35,986 nucleotides of DNA. Origin: Acidiferrobacteraceae bacterium (lineage in GTDB: Bacteria; Pseudomonadota; Gammaproteobacteria; Acidiferrobacterales; SZUA-150). The notes beneath the pieces were generated by a model that had not been told where the DNA came from, did not search any database, and saw only the letters and a list, made by a program, of their open reading frames with translations. This document shows positions 9,871-17,949 of the stretch, piece after piece (position 1 is the first letter of the stretch; each line of letters starts with the position of its first letter). A program made the position numbers and the translations under genes. The stretch covers positions 1 through 35,986 of the forward strand of contig QIGL01000106.1 of the NCBI GenBank assembly GCA_003228915.1, given 5' to 3'.

Positions 9871-9891
9871 TAAAAACCTTTTAAAAACCTT
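9871..9891. repeat. Two direct repeats in the pilB leader, one helical turn apart
   Basis: TAAAAACCTT occurs at 9871-9880 and again at 9882-9891, start-to-start spacing 11 bases, just downstream (in pilB direction) of the predicted pilB -10 box. The spacing would place both copies on one face of the helix. No known regulator site was recognised. Confidence 0.5.
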
Positions 9892-9899
9892 ATAGAACC

Positions 9900-9928
9900 A
9901 TAGTAGTTGAGTTTGTAGTTTAATCCAA
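9900..9928 (-). promoter_or_regulatory. Candidate sigma-70 promoter of pilBCD-coaE
   Basis: On the minus strand TTGGAT (9928-9923) is followed after exactly 17 bases by TACTAT (9905-9900), 70 bases before the pilB ATG. Each hexamer departs slightly from consensus. No other good promoter was seen in the divergent region. Confidence 0.45.
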
Positions 9929-10025
9929 ATTCTAGAAGATTTATATTCACAGGATGGTCACGAGACAGGCCAAAATATAAAGCGAAATTTACATCAAAAA
10001 TTAAGACCATTATGACATTTGAGTA

Positions 10026-10054
10026 TTGACTTCCCGGAAAATTCACTTTAGAAT
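10026..10054 (+). promoter_or_regulatory. Strong sigma-70 promoter of the rubrerythrin gene
   Basis: TTGACT (10026-10031), 17 bases, TAGAAT (10049-10054): five of six consensus bases in each hexamer with ideal spacing. It lies about 68 bases before the rubrerythrin ATG. Confidence 0.75.
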
Positions 10055-10063
10055 CATTCTAAA
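10047..10063. promoter_or_regulatory. Perfect palindrome over the -10 box, Fur/PerR/Irr-like operator
   Basis: TTTAGAAT-C-ATTCTAAA is a perfect inverted repeat with 8-base arms and a one-base centre. It covers the -10 hexamer and the probable transcription start. The inner 15 bases differ from the PerR box (TTATAATNATTATAA) by one symmetrical change, and it also fits the Irr ICE-box form TTTAGAA-N3-TTCTAAA. Placement predicts repression by a Fur-superfamily protein; the regulator is not in the window. Confidence 0.65.
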
Positions 10064-10121
10064 TCCTGATCAATACAGGATATTACTTAATATTCAATAA
10101 GTTAACACACTGGAGAAAAAA

Positions 10122-10541
10122 ATGGACCTGAAAGGGAGTAAAACCGAACAAAACTTGAAAGATGCCTTTGCTGGCGAATCCCAGGCTAACCGCAGATACC
10201 TGTATTTTGCTGCAAAAGCAGATGTCGAAGGCTATAACGATGTCGCGACCGTCTTTCGTAGCACGGCAGAAGGCGAAACTGGCCATGCCCACGGGCACCT
10301 GGAATATCTTGAGGAAACAGGTGATCCAGCAACGGGCATGCCGATTGGCAGTACCTCCGACAACTTAAAAGCGTCTGTGGCAGGCGAAACCCATGAATAC
10401 ACAGATATGTATCCGGGTATGGCCAAATCTGCCCGGGACGAAAGTTTTGACGAAATCGCTGACTGGTTTGAGACCCTGGCCAAGGCCGAACGATCTCATG
10501 CAAATCGATTCCAGAAAGCACTGGACAACCTGGACGACTAA
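10122..10541 (+). CDS. Rubrerythrin-type diiron protein without rubredoxin domain
   Basis: Rubrerythrins are cytoplasmic diiron proteins that reduce hydrogen peroxide. The 139-residue product is the four-helix diiron domain alone: ligand positions match E19 (AGES), E52 and H55 (EGETGH), E89 and E92 (GETHEYT), E123 and H126 (KAERSH). The C-terminal CxxCG rubredoxin domain that passes electrons to the diiron site in classical rubrerythrin is missing, so an external donor is needed. The Fe-S protein encoded next is the obvious candidate, by inference. It has a clear Shine-Dalgarno (TGGAG, 10111-10115), a strong promoter with a Fur/PerR-like operator, and its own terminator. Confidence 0.93.
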   Translation: MDLKGSKTEQNLKDAFAGESQANRRYLYFAAKADVEGYNDVATVFRSTAEGETGHAHGHLEYLEETGDPATGMPIGSTSDNLKASVAGETHEYTDMYPGMAKSARDESFDEIADWFETLAKAERSHANRFQKALDNLDD

Positions 10542-10566
10542 GTCAAAGTACCGGCAAGTCAGGAAG

Positions 10567-10598
10567 CAGGCCGGGTAGTTGTCCGGCCTGTTTTTTTT
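10567..10598 (+). terminator. Rho-independent terminator between the rubrerythrin and Fe-S genes
   Basis: CAGGCCGG (10567-10574) pairs perfectly with CCGGCCTG (10583-10590) around an 8-base loop, followed by eight T residues. Only 27 bases remain before the next ATG, too few for a promoter. Confidence 0.9.
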
Positions 10599-10625
10599 GT
10601 TTAAAACATATACAGAGGCTTAGTA

Positions 10626-11960
10626 ATGTCAACAAGTAACCGTGAAGGATCTCTGGAAGCGCCAACCCGGCATGCGCTCAACTGGCGGGATGCCGAATTT
10701 TATAATGAAGCTTCCCTTTTCCAGGAACTGGAACGGGTGTTCGATATTTGTCATGGCTGTCGCCGTTGTGTCAGTTTATGTCATTCTTTCCCGACATTAT
10801 TCGACCTTGTTGATGACTCCAAAACCATGGAAGTAGACGGGGTGGCCAAAGCTGATTACTGGCAAGTGGTTGACCACTGTTATTTGTGCGATTTGTGTTT
10901 TTTAACCAAATGCCCCTATGTCCCGCCTCATGAATGGAATCTGGACTTCCCTCACGTCATGTTACGTGCCAAGGCAATTAAATATAAACAGGGTAAAATA
11001 AGTATCCGCGATAAAATTCTCAGCAGTACTGATGCTGTCGGCAAACTGGCAGGCATACCAGTCGTGGTGCAGACAGTTAACGCGGTCAATCAGAATAAAC
11101 TTGGTCGTAAGTTACTGGAAAAAACATTGGGCGTGCATGCCGACGCGATCCTGCCAAAATACCACAGCAAAACCTTGCGCAAGAAACTAAAGAACCACAG
11201 GTCAGAATTAGTGGCCGACCCGACCGGTAAAACACAAGGAAAAGTTGCCCTGTTCGCTACTTGTTATGGTAATTATAACGAACCCCATCTGGGTGAGGAT
11301 CTGGTGGCGGTGTTTGAGCACAACGGCATTCCCGTTGCCCTGGCAAATAAAGAAACCTGTTGTGGCATGCCCAAACTTGAGCTCGGCGATCTGGAAGCCG
11401 TTGAAAAAGCCAAAAATATAAACATTCCCGAACTTGTCCGGCTGGTCGACGAAGGTTGGGACATTATTGCACCGGTCCCTTCATGCGCCTTGATGTTCAA
11501 GCAGGAATTACCGTTGATGTTCCCGGACGATGGTGATGTTCAGAAGGTTGCTGCTGCTATATTTGATCCATTCCAGTATTTAGCTTTGCGCCACAAGGCC
11601 GGTAAGCTCAACACTGAGTTCCCAAATTCCCTGGGTAAAGTCGCCTACCATGTGGCATGTCATCAGCGGGTCCAGAAAATTGGTCTCAAGACGCGGGACA
11701 TTTTAGCTCTGATTCCCGACACCGAAATAGAGGTGATTGAACGTTGTTCTGGCCATGACGGCACTTATGCGGTGAAGACCGAGTTTCATAAAATATCAAT
11801 GAAAATCGCCCGTCCCGTGGTCAATAAGGTGAAAAAATTCGAACCCGATCATTATGGCAGTGATTGCCCCATGGCGGGCCATCAAATTGAAAATGGTCTT
11901 GCAAATGGTAAAAAAACTGAACACCCAATCAGCCTGGTACGCCAAGCCTACGGTATTTAA
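10626..11960 (+). CDS. Heterodisulfide-reductase-related Fe-S oxidoreductase (two 4Fe-4S clusters, CCG domains)
   Basis: This 444-residue protein resembles GlpC and HdrD/LldE-type electron-transfer subunits. Two ferredoxin cluster motifs are visible: C42-x2-C45-x2-C48-x3-C52 and C85-x2-C88-x2-C91-x4-C96. Two CCG-type domains follow, one with ATCYGN...ETCCGMP (about 210-250) and one with HVACHQR...RCSGHDG (about 340-380), the regions that bind noncubane clusters or disulfide substrates in HdrB. No membrane segment is evident, so it is probably cytoplasmic or peripheral. It has a modest Shine-Dalgarno (AGAGGC) and lies between the rubrerythrin and the DUF3501 gene, a trio that I recall as recurrent in proteobacteria. 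The substrate is unknown; passing electrons to rubrerythrin is inferred from position. Confidence 0.9.
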   Translation: MSTSNREGSLEAPTRHALNWRDAEFYNEASLFQELERVFDICHGCRRCVSLCHSFPTLFDLVDDSKTMEVDGVAKADYWQVVDHCYLCDLCFLTKCPYVPPHEWNLDFPHVMLRAKAIKYKQGKISIRDKILSSTDAVGKLAGIPVVVQTVNAVNQNKLGRKLLEKTLGVHADAILPKYHSKTLRKKLKNHRSELVADPTGKTQGKVALFATCYGNYNEPHLGEDLVAVFEHNGIPVALANKETCCGMPKLELGDLEAVEKAKNINIPELVRLVDEGWDIIAPVPSCALMFKQELPLMFPDDGDVQKVAAAIFDPFQYLALRHKAGKLNTEFPNSLGKVAYHVACHQRVQKIGLKTRDILALIPDTEIEVIERCSGHDGTYAVKTEFHKISMKIARPVVNKVKKFEPDHYGSDCPMAGHQIENGLANGKKTEHPISLVRQAYGI

Positions 11961-11976
11961 ATTAAGGGATAGTGAT

Positions 11977-12564
11977 ATGAGTAAAAAATTAACACATGAT
12001 GATTTAATGAGTCTTGAAGACTATGCCAAGGCGCGCGACAATTTTCGTGCAGAGGTTATAATGCACAAAAAAAATCGCCAGGTAAGGCTGGGCGATAATG
12101 CGACGTTGTATTTTGAAGACAGGCTTACCATGCAATACCAGATCCAGGAAATGTTGCGTATTGAAAAAATTTTTGAGGCCGACGCGATCCAGGAAGAGCT
12201 GGACGCCTATAACCCGCTTGTTCCCGATGGCGATAATCTGAAGGCCACTTTTATGATTGAGTATTCGGAAGTAGCAGGCCGCAAAGAGGCGCTGGCCATG
12301 CTGGTGGGCATTGAGGACAAGGTTTGGGTAAGCGCTGAAGGTTGTGGCAAGGTATACGCCATTGCTGATGAGGATATGGACAGAGAGACGGAAGAAAAAA
12401 CCTCGGCCGTACATTTCATGCGCTTTCAGTTAACGGATGAAGTCATTAACGCCATCAATAATGGCGCCATGATTGCTATGGGCATTGATCATGATAATTA
12501 TTATGTTGAACTAAAGGCAATCCCGGCAGCCACAAGAGAGGCATTGGCAGGCGACCTGAATTAA
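11977..12564 (+). CDS. DUF3501 family protein
   Basis: A 195-residue soluble protein without cysteine motif, signal peptide or membrane segment beyond a short hydrophobic stretch. The N-terminal part (KLTHDDLMSLEDYAKARD, then RLGDNATLYFEDR and MQYQIQEMLRIE) matches the pattern of DUF3501 proteins, which are found next to rubrerythrin and CCG-type Fe-S proteins. The ATG at 11977 is chosen over an upstream in-frame ATG at 11854 that would run inside the Fe-S gene; it has AAGGGA eleven bases upstream and lies 16 bases after the preceding stop. Its role is unknown. From the context it should act with the two upstream proteins in peroxide or redox stress. Confidence 0.88.
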   Translation: MSKKLTHDDLMSLEDYAKARDNFRAEVIMHKKNRQVRLGDNATLYFEDRLTMQYQIQEMLRIEKIFEADAIQEELDAYNPLVPDGDNLKATFMIEYSEVAGRKEALAMLVGIEDKVWVSAEGCGKVYAIADEDMDRETEEKTSAVHFMRFQLTDEVINAINNGAMIAMGIDHDNYYVELKAIPAATREALAGDLN

Positions 12565-12592
12565 CGCGATCTAAATTAAACTATTCGTCTGG

Positions 12593-12805
12593 TTATTTTA
12601 TCCTGGCATTGACAACCCTTTTTTTTGCAGTTTTCTCCTGCCAGGGGTAGTTTTTGCTATCAAACTGACCGAGCAAGAGCATTAGCTCCTGGGTATTGCT
12701 GAATGAATTCTGAATCCTGTTTTTCATATCCTCGACAATCCCGCAGGGCTCAGACGATGCCCTAGCGCCCGGGTGCCGATCAAAATGAACAATGTAGCTA
12801 TCCAT
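12593..12805 (-). CDS. Small conserved-looking hypothetical protein (70 aa)
   Basis: The 70-residue product starts MDSYIVHFDRH and contains GIVEDMKNRIQNSFSNTQELMLLL. This resembles a family of very small proteobacterial proteins with an opening xYIVRIYRR-like strand, a GxVE turn and a closing F.s..EL..LL helix; I have no family name for it. A good Shine-Dalgarno (AGAGGAT) lies about nine bases upstream of the ATG at 12805, which argues for translation. It converges with the DUF3501 gene across 28 bases. The last 15 residues are basic (KKRVVNARIK), perhaps disordered. Function unknown. Confidence 0.55.
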   Translation of the reverse strand: MDSYIVHFDRHPGARASSEPCGIVEDMKNRIQNSFSNTQELMLLLGQFDSKNYPWQEKTAKKRVVNARIK

Positions 12806-13134
12806 TACCAGATCCTCTTTTTTATATGGTCAGCAAAGTATCGCCCGGCACAACTTACACCTGCCTTACATAGCAGAAATTATTAATATAATGATTCAAT
12901 ACAATAGGTTATAAACCTATAAACGTGTTTTATTCGTAGTTTATTCGACTACTATCATTATTTACTGTTAAGTAGTACGCCATGAAAAAAGCCAATGGTA
13001 ATTTAATTTGAGATTATCAGGTTGGTTCGGCCTGTCTGGAATCAAAAAATCAGGGCTGCGCAAGCAGGGCTTTTTATGATACAAAGCCCACGGGGATTTA
13101 TATAAGCAAGTTTTATTAATAATTTAAGCATCAG
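12806..13134. other. Gene-free AT-rich stretch upstream of parE
   Basis: No gene was found. The stretch holds an inverted repeat TAGGTT-ATA-AACCTA (12905-12919), a second one GTAGT/ACTAC (12936-12952), and a short CTGC-GCAA-GCAG hairpin (13056-13067) followed by GGC and five T residues. A weak parE promoter may be GATACA (13078-13083), 17 bases, TATAAG (13101-13106). Confidence 0.5.
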
Positions 13135-15030
13135 ATGTCATCAGCTTACGATTCATCGGCCATTGAAGTATTAACCGGACTGGAGCCGGTTCGTCGTCGT
13201 CCCGGGATGTATACCCAGACGGAGCGCCCCAACCACCTCGCCCAGGAAGTTATTGATAACAGTGTTGACGAAGCGATTGCCGGTCACGCCAGTGCCGTTG
13301 AGTTGATCTTGCATAAAGACGGTTCTGTTACGGTCACAGACGATGGTCGCGGTATGCCGGTAGACAAGCACAAGGGCGAAAAGGTATCAGGAGTAGAAGT
13401 GATTCTCACGCGCCTCCATGCTGGCGGTAAATTCTCCAATAAAAACTATACCTTTTCAGGTGGTCTCCATGGTGTCGGTGTTTCAGTTGTCAATGCGCTC
13501 TCGAAAAAACTGGAAGTCGAGATCAAGCGTGGTGGCAAGCTCCACAAAATGACCTTTGCCGATGGCCAGAAAACATCTAACTTGCGTGCTTCAGGAAAAG
13601 TTGGCGCCCGCACTACGGGCACGCGCATTCGTTTTTGGCCCGATGAAAAGTTTTTTGATTCCCCTAAATTTTCCATTCCCAGGTTGAAACATGTATTACA
13701 CGCCAAGGCTGTATTGTGTCCGGGGTTATATGTTTCATTTACCAATGAGGCCAACAAAAAGGATTTTGAAGAGTGGCAGTATGAAGATGGGCTGAAAGAC
13801 TATTTGTTATACGAACTGGAAGAATATGAACTGCTGCCGGAAGACCCCTTCATGGGCCACCAGAAAGGTGATGAAGAAGAAGTGCAATGGGCCATTGTCT
13901 GGATGCCCGAGGGTGGTGAGCCGGTCAGCGAGAGTTACGTAAATTTAATCCCGACGCCACAAGATGGCACCCATGTCGCCGGTTTTCGCCAGGGCATGAC
14001 GGAAGCTATGCGGGAATTTTGTGAGTATCGAAACCTGTTGCCTCGCGGCGTTAAACTGACTGCCGATGATATCTGGAATAAGGTTAGTTTTGTACTGGCA
14101 GTTAAAATGAAAGATCCGCAGTTTTCCGGCCAGACCAAAGATCGTTTATCTTCCCGTGAGGCGCAGACAATTACCTCCACTGCTGCCAAAGACGGGTTCA
14201 GTCTCTGGTTAAACCAGCACATAAGCGATGGTGAAGCCGTGGCCCAACTGGCGATTGATAATGCCCAGGCCAGGTTGCGTGCTGGCAAAGCCGTGGCCCG
14301 CAAGAAAATTGGTGCCGGCCCGGCCTTGCCAGGCAAGTTGGCGGATTGTTCCGGTGCCGACCTTGATAAGGCTGAGTTATTTTTAGTGGAAGGGGATTCA
14401 GCTGGGGGTTCTGCCAAGCAAGCTCGCGACCGTACCTTTCAGGCCATTATGCCTTTGCGCGGAAAAATTCTGAATACCTGGGAAGTGGATTCGCAACAGG
14501 TACTGGCCTCCCAGGAAGTACACGACATTGCCGTGGCCCTGGGTGTTGATCCTGGTTCACCTAATTTGTCTGGCCTGCGTTATGGCAAGGTCTGCATACT
14601 TGCTGACGCCGATTCTGATGGACTCCATATTGCCACATTGCTGTGTGCATTATTTATGAAACACTTTCGCGAACTGGTGTCGGCCGGCCATGTTCATGTG
14701 GCCATGCCGCCGTTGTTTCGTATTGATGTGGGCAAACATGTGTATTACGCGCTGGATGATAGCGAGCGCAAACAAATATTGAAAACTATTGAAGACGAAA
14801 AAATTCGTGGCAAGGTGAATGTGCAACGTTTTAAAGGTTTGGGAGAAATGAACCCGTCGCAGTTACGGGAAACTACCATGAACCCGGAAAGCAGGCGACT
14901 GGTACAGTTGACGCTTAATGCCCATCGTGACCCGGCTGACAAATCCATGGATATGTTACTGGCCAAGAAACGTTCGGCTGACCGCAAGAAATGGCTGGAA
15001 TCAAAGGGCGACAAGGCCAGGGTGTATTAA
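13135..15030 (+). CDS. parE: DNA topoisomerase IV subunit B (ParE)
   Basis: ParE is the ATPase subunit of topoisomerase IV, which separates linked daughter chromosomes. The 631 residues match E. coli ParE (630) almost throughout. The GHKL ATPase domain shows EVIDNSVDEA, DDGRGMPVD and GGLHGVGVSVVNALS; the transducer domain follows; the TOPRIM domain has LVEGDSAGGSA and LADADSDGLHI, whose acidic residues bind Mg2+; the end has QRFKGLGEMNP, a type IIA signature. The ATG at 13135 gives the normal N-terminus, although its Shine-Dalgarno is weak. It is cotranscribed with parC, 6 bases downstream. Confidence 0.98.
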   Translation: MSSAYDSSAIEVLTGLEPVRRRPGMYTQTERPNHLAQEVIDNSVDEAIAGHASAVELILHKDGSVTVTDDGRGMPVDKHKGEKVSGVEVILTRLHAGGKFSNKNYTFSGGLHGVGVSVVNALSKKLEVEIKRGGKLHKMTFADGQKTSNLRASGKVGARTTGTRIRFWPDEKFFDSPKFSIPRLKHVLHAKAVLCPGLYVSFTNEANKKDFEEWQYEDGLKDYLLYELEEYELLPEDPFMGHQKGDEEEVQWAIVWMPEGGEPVSESYVNLIPTPQDGTHVAGFRQGMTEAMREFCEYRNLLPRGVKLTADDIWNKVSFVLAVKMKDPQFSGQTKDRLSSREAQTITSTAAKDGFSLWLNQHISDGEAVAQLAIDNAQARLRAGKAVARKKIGAGPALPGKLADCSGADLDKAELFLVEGDSAGGSAKQARDRTFQAIMPLRGKILNTWEVDSQQVLASQEVHDIAVALGVDPGSPNLSGLRYGKVCILADADSDGLHIATLLCALFMKHFRELVSAGHVHVAMPPLFRIDVGKHVYYALDDSERKQILKTIEDEKIRGKVNVQRFKGLGEMNPSQLRETTMNPESRRLVQLTLNAHRDPADKSMDMLLAKKRSADRKKWLESKGDKARVY

Positions 15031-15036
15031 TATAGT

Positions 15037-17412
15037 ATGGCGAAAAAAACCAAAAAAAAATCTGCTAAAAAAACTGGCAAACGTTCGCCCGCCAAAAAAA
15101 CCCAAAAAGGCGGGAACAGCAAAAAAGCCGGCAGGACTAAAAAATCTACGAGTACTAAAAAGAAGCCTGATCTCAAGCTGGTTAAAAGCAGCAAAATAGA
15201 AAAAATACCCCTGGGCCAGTTTACCGAGCAGGCCTACCTGGACTATTCCATGTACGTGATTCTGGACCGGGCATTGCCTAATATTGGCGATGGCCTGAAA
15301 CCCGTGCAACGTCGTATTGTCTATGCCATGTCCGAGCTGGGCCTGAATGCGGCCGCCAAGTTTAAAAAATCTGCCCGCACCGTGGGTGATGTGCTGGGCA
15401 AGTTTCATCCCCATGGCGATACCGCCTGTTACGAAGCCATGGTCCTGATGGCGCAACCATTCAGTTATCGTTACCCGCTGGTTGATGGTCAGGGCAACTG
15501 GGGGTCGCCTGATGATCCCAAATCATTTGCCGCCATGCGTTATACCGAGTCGCGCCTGACCCGTTACGCGCAATCGCTTTTATCGGAATTAGGACAGGGT
15601 ACGGTCGACTGGGTGCCGAATTTTGATGGCACTTTGCACGAACCTAAAATCATGCCAGCTCGGTTACCGAATATTTTATTGAATGGCACCACCGGCATTG
15701 CCGTCGGCATGGCGACCGATATTCCGCCCCATAATATTCGCGAAGTAGTCGATGCCTGCGTCTATTTGCTTGATCAGCCCAACGCCACTTTCCCCAAGCT
15801 CATGAAGTTCATCAAAGGGCCGGATTACCCCACGGAAGCGGAAATTATTACGCCCAAGGAAGATATTAAAAAGATTTACGAAACCGGTATCGGCGGCATC
15901 CGCATGCGCGCCAAATGGGCCATGGAAGATGGCGAGATTATTATTTCGGCGTTACCACACCAGACCTCAGTGGCAAAAATACTGGAGCAAATCGCCGGCC
16001 AAATGAACAAGAAAAAATTACCCATGGTTGAGGACTTGCGTGATGAATCTGATCACGAAAATCCCATGCGCCTGGTGATTGCACCCCGTTCCAACCGGGT
16101 TAATGCTGATGAGTTAATGATGCATTTGTTCGCCACCACTGATCTTGAGCGCACTTATCGTGTAAATATGAACATGATTAACCTGAAAGGGCGACCCCAG
16201 GTTTTTAATATCAAAGAATTACTCAACCAGTGGCTGGTGTATCGTTTAATGACCGTGCGCCGACGCTTGCAACATCGCCTCGATCGGGTTGAGAAACGAC
16301 TGCATGTTTTAAAAGGCCTGTTAATTGTTTACCTGAACCTGGATGAAGTGATTCGCATTATCCGTCGGGAAGATCAGCCCAAGCCAAAACTAATGAAACG
16401 CTTCAAGCTCACTGATATGCAGGCCGAGGCAATTCTGGAAACCAAGTTACGGCATTTAGCGAAACTGGAAGAAATGAAAATCCGGGCCGAACAGGAAGAA
16501 CTGGCCAATGAGCGGGCTGAGCTTAGCAAAATACTCAAATCAAAAACCCGCCTGAAAAAATTGGTAAGGGAAGAATTAATCGAAGATGCTCACGAATTTG
16601 GTGACGAACGGCGCAGCCCGATTGTGGCAAGAGACGTGGCCGCGGCTATTGACCCGACCCAGCTGTTACCCACCGAGCCCATTACCGCTATTATTTCCGA
16701 GAAGGGCTGGGTTCGTGCGGCCAAGGGCCACGAAGTCGATCCTGAAACACTTAACTACAAAGGCAATGATAAATTCCTTGATAGTTCAAAAGGTCGCAGT
16801 AACCAGCAAGTGGTCGTGATCGATTCTACTGGGCGGACTTATTCCATGGCTTCCCATAAACTACCGTCAGCCAGGAGCCTCGGTGAACCGCTAACTGGCA
16901 CCTTTACGCCGCCGGTGGGCGCCACTTTTTGCGGTGTCATGCTTGGCATGCCCGACGATCTTTATTTGCTAGCCACCAGTTTTGGTTACGGTTTTGTGGC
17001 CAAGCTTTCTGATTTGTATGCGAAAAACAAGGCCGGTAAAGCTTTGTTAAAAGTCCCGCCCGGTGCCACGGTATTACCGCCGCAGCGGGTAGAGAATTTT
17101 GACGAAGACTGGATCGCCGCTGTTACCAGTGCCGGTCATTTGCTGACCTTCATGATTGGTGAGCTACCACAAATGGCTAAAGGTAAAGGCAATAAAATTA
17201 TTAATGTCCCTTCTGCCAAACTCAAGAAAGGTGACGAGCGCGTGGTCAAGATGTGTGTATTTAATGAAAACAAGGGACTAACCACCTTTGCCGGCTCCAA
17301 GAAACGTAATCTCACGGTTGATGATCTCAATCATCATATTGGTGAACGAGCTCAAAGGGGATCGAAATTGCCTCGTGGTTATCAAAAAGTGGATGGCATG
17401 GAGATATCATAA
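15037..17412 (+). CDS. parC: DNA topoisomerase IV subunit A (ParC) with lysine-rich N-terminal tail
   Basis: ParC is the DNA-cleaving subunit of topoisomerase IV. Residues from about 57 onwards align with E. coli ParC: the catalytic tyrosine is Y169 in [10 protein letters not shown], the quinolone-resistance region reads [11 protein letters not shown] (T129 where E. coli has S80, E133 for E84), and the C-terminal beta-pinwheel ends with a normal GxRGxxLPRG-like segment. The unusual part is residues 1-55, a Lys/Ala/Ser/Thr-rich tail ([18 protein letters not shown]) like histone H1-type tails. It makes the protein 791 residues against 752 in E. coli. The ATG at 15037 is the only Met before residue 72, so the tail appears genuine. 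The codons include runs of seven and nine A. Confidence 0.97.
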   Translation: MAKKTKKKSAKKTGKRSPAKKTQKGGNSKKAGRTKKSTSTKKKPDLKLVKSSKIEKIPLGQFTEQAYLDYSMYVILDRALPNIGDGLKPVQRRIVYAMSELGLNAAAKFKKSARTVGDVLGKFHPHGDTACYEAMVLMAQPFSYRYPLVDGQGNWGSPDDPKSFAAMRYTESRLTRYAQSLLSELGQGTVDWVPNFDGTLHEPKIMPARLPNILLNGTTGIAVGMATDIPPHNIREVVDACVYLLDQPNATFPKLMKFIKGPDYPTEAEIITPKEDIKKIYETGIGGIRMRAKWAMEDGEIIISALPHQTSVAKILEQIAGQMNKKKLPMVEDLRDESDHENPMRLVIAPRSNRVNADELMMHLFATTDLERTYRVNMNMINLKGRPQVFNIKELLNQWLVYRLMTVRRRLQHRLDRVEKRLHVLKGLLIVYLNLDEVIRIIRREDQPKPKLMKRFKLTDMQAEAILETKLRHLAKLEEMKIRAEQEELANERAELSKILKSKTRLKKLVREELIEDAHEFGDERRSPIVARDVAAAIDPTQLLPTEPITAIISEKGWVRAAKGHEVDPETLNYKGNDKFLDSSKGRSNQQVVVIDSTGRTYSMASHKLPSARSLGEPLTGTFTPPVGATFCGVMLGMPDDLYLLATSFGYGFVAKLSDLYAKNKAGKALLKVPPGATVLPPQRVENFDEDWIAAVTSAGHLLTFMIGELPQMAKGKGNKIINVPSAKLKKGDERVVKMCVFNENKGLTTFAGSKKRNLTVDDLNHHIGERAQRGSKLPRGYQKVDGMEIS

Positions 17413-17484
17413 ATATCCAATGACTCATATAACTATTGTATTAATTAAAAAACAGGCCTGGTAATTTAGGAAAAAGAAAATTTT

Positions 17485-17850
17485 ATGTCAGACAATAGAG
17501 ATAATAAAATAAATTATATTGAAATTCCGGTTAACGATATTGCTGCGACCAAGGAATTTTTTAGTCAATTATTTGGCTGGAAATTTACAGATTATGGCCC
17601 AGAATATTGCAGCATCAATAATGCCGGTATCGATGGTGGTTTCTACAAATCAGGTGATGCGGGATTTTCCGCGGCGACCGGCCCATTAGTCGTTTTTTAT
17701 TATCACGAACTTGAAGAGATTAAGGAAAAAATTATTTCCTTATCAGGCGTTATCGTAAAAGATAGTTTCCCATTTCCCGGTGGTCAACGGTTTCATTTTA
17801 CCGATATAAACAAGAATGAATTTGCTGTCTGGAGTGACAAGTCTGAGTAA
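17485..17850 (+). CDS. VOC family protein (glyoxalase/bleomycin-resistance fold)
   Basis: A 121-residue single-module protein of the vicinal oxygen chelate superfamily. The first strand reads INYIEIPVNDIAATKEFFSQLFGW and the end reads FHFTDINKNEFAVWS, both standard for the VOC group that includes glyoxalase-like and antibiotic-binding proteins. The usual first metal-ligand histidine is Glu in the YIEIPV strand, common in this subgroup. The substrate cannot be told from sequence. The start has AGGAAA about 11 bases upstream. It stands alone between parC and a bidirectional terminator. Confidence 0.88.
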   Translation: MSDNRDNKINYIEIPVNDIAATKEFFSQLFGWKFTDYGPEYCSINNAGIDGGFYKSGDAGFSAATGPLVVFYYHELEEIKEKIISLSGVIVKDSFPFPGGQRFHFTDINKNEFAVWSDKSE

Positions 17851-17887
17851 CACGAATGGTTTATTAATATTAGCAACAATCAGCAAG

Positions 17888-17919
17888 AAAAAAGACAGGC
17901 CCAGGGTCCTGTCTTTTTT
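17888..17919. terminator. Bidirectional Rho-independent terminator
   Basis: A perfect 12-base stem AAAAAAGACAGG / CCTGTCTTTTTT with an 8-base loop, T-rich on the 3' side of either strand. It sits between the convergent VOC gene and the secreted-protein gene and can serve both. Confidence 0.9.
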
Positions 17920-17949
17920 TGCTAATTGTTTGTGTAAATTAAGTGGTGA

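Noticed and set aside
11854-11976. Longer DUF3501 frame starting inside the Fe-S gene
   Set aside because: The 41 extra codons lie within the well-supported Fe-S coding sequence, while ATG 11977 has its own ribosome site.
12905-12919. Inverted repeat TAGGTT-ATA-AACCTA upstream of parE considered as an operator
   Set aside because: It is over 200 bases from parE, short and AT-rich, and matches no regulator I know; kept only as a note in the gene-free stretch.
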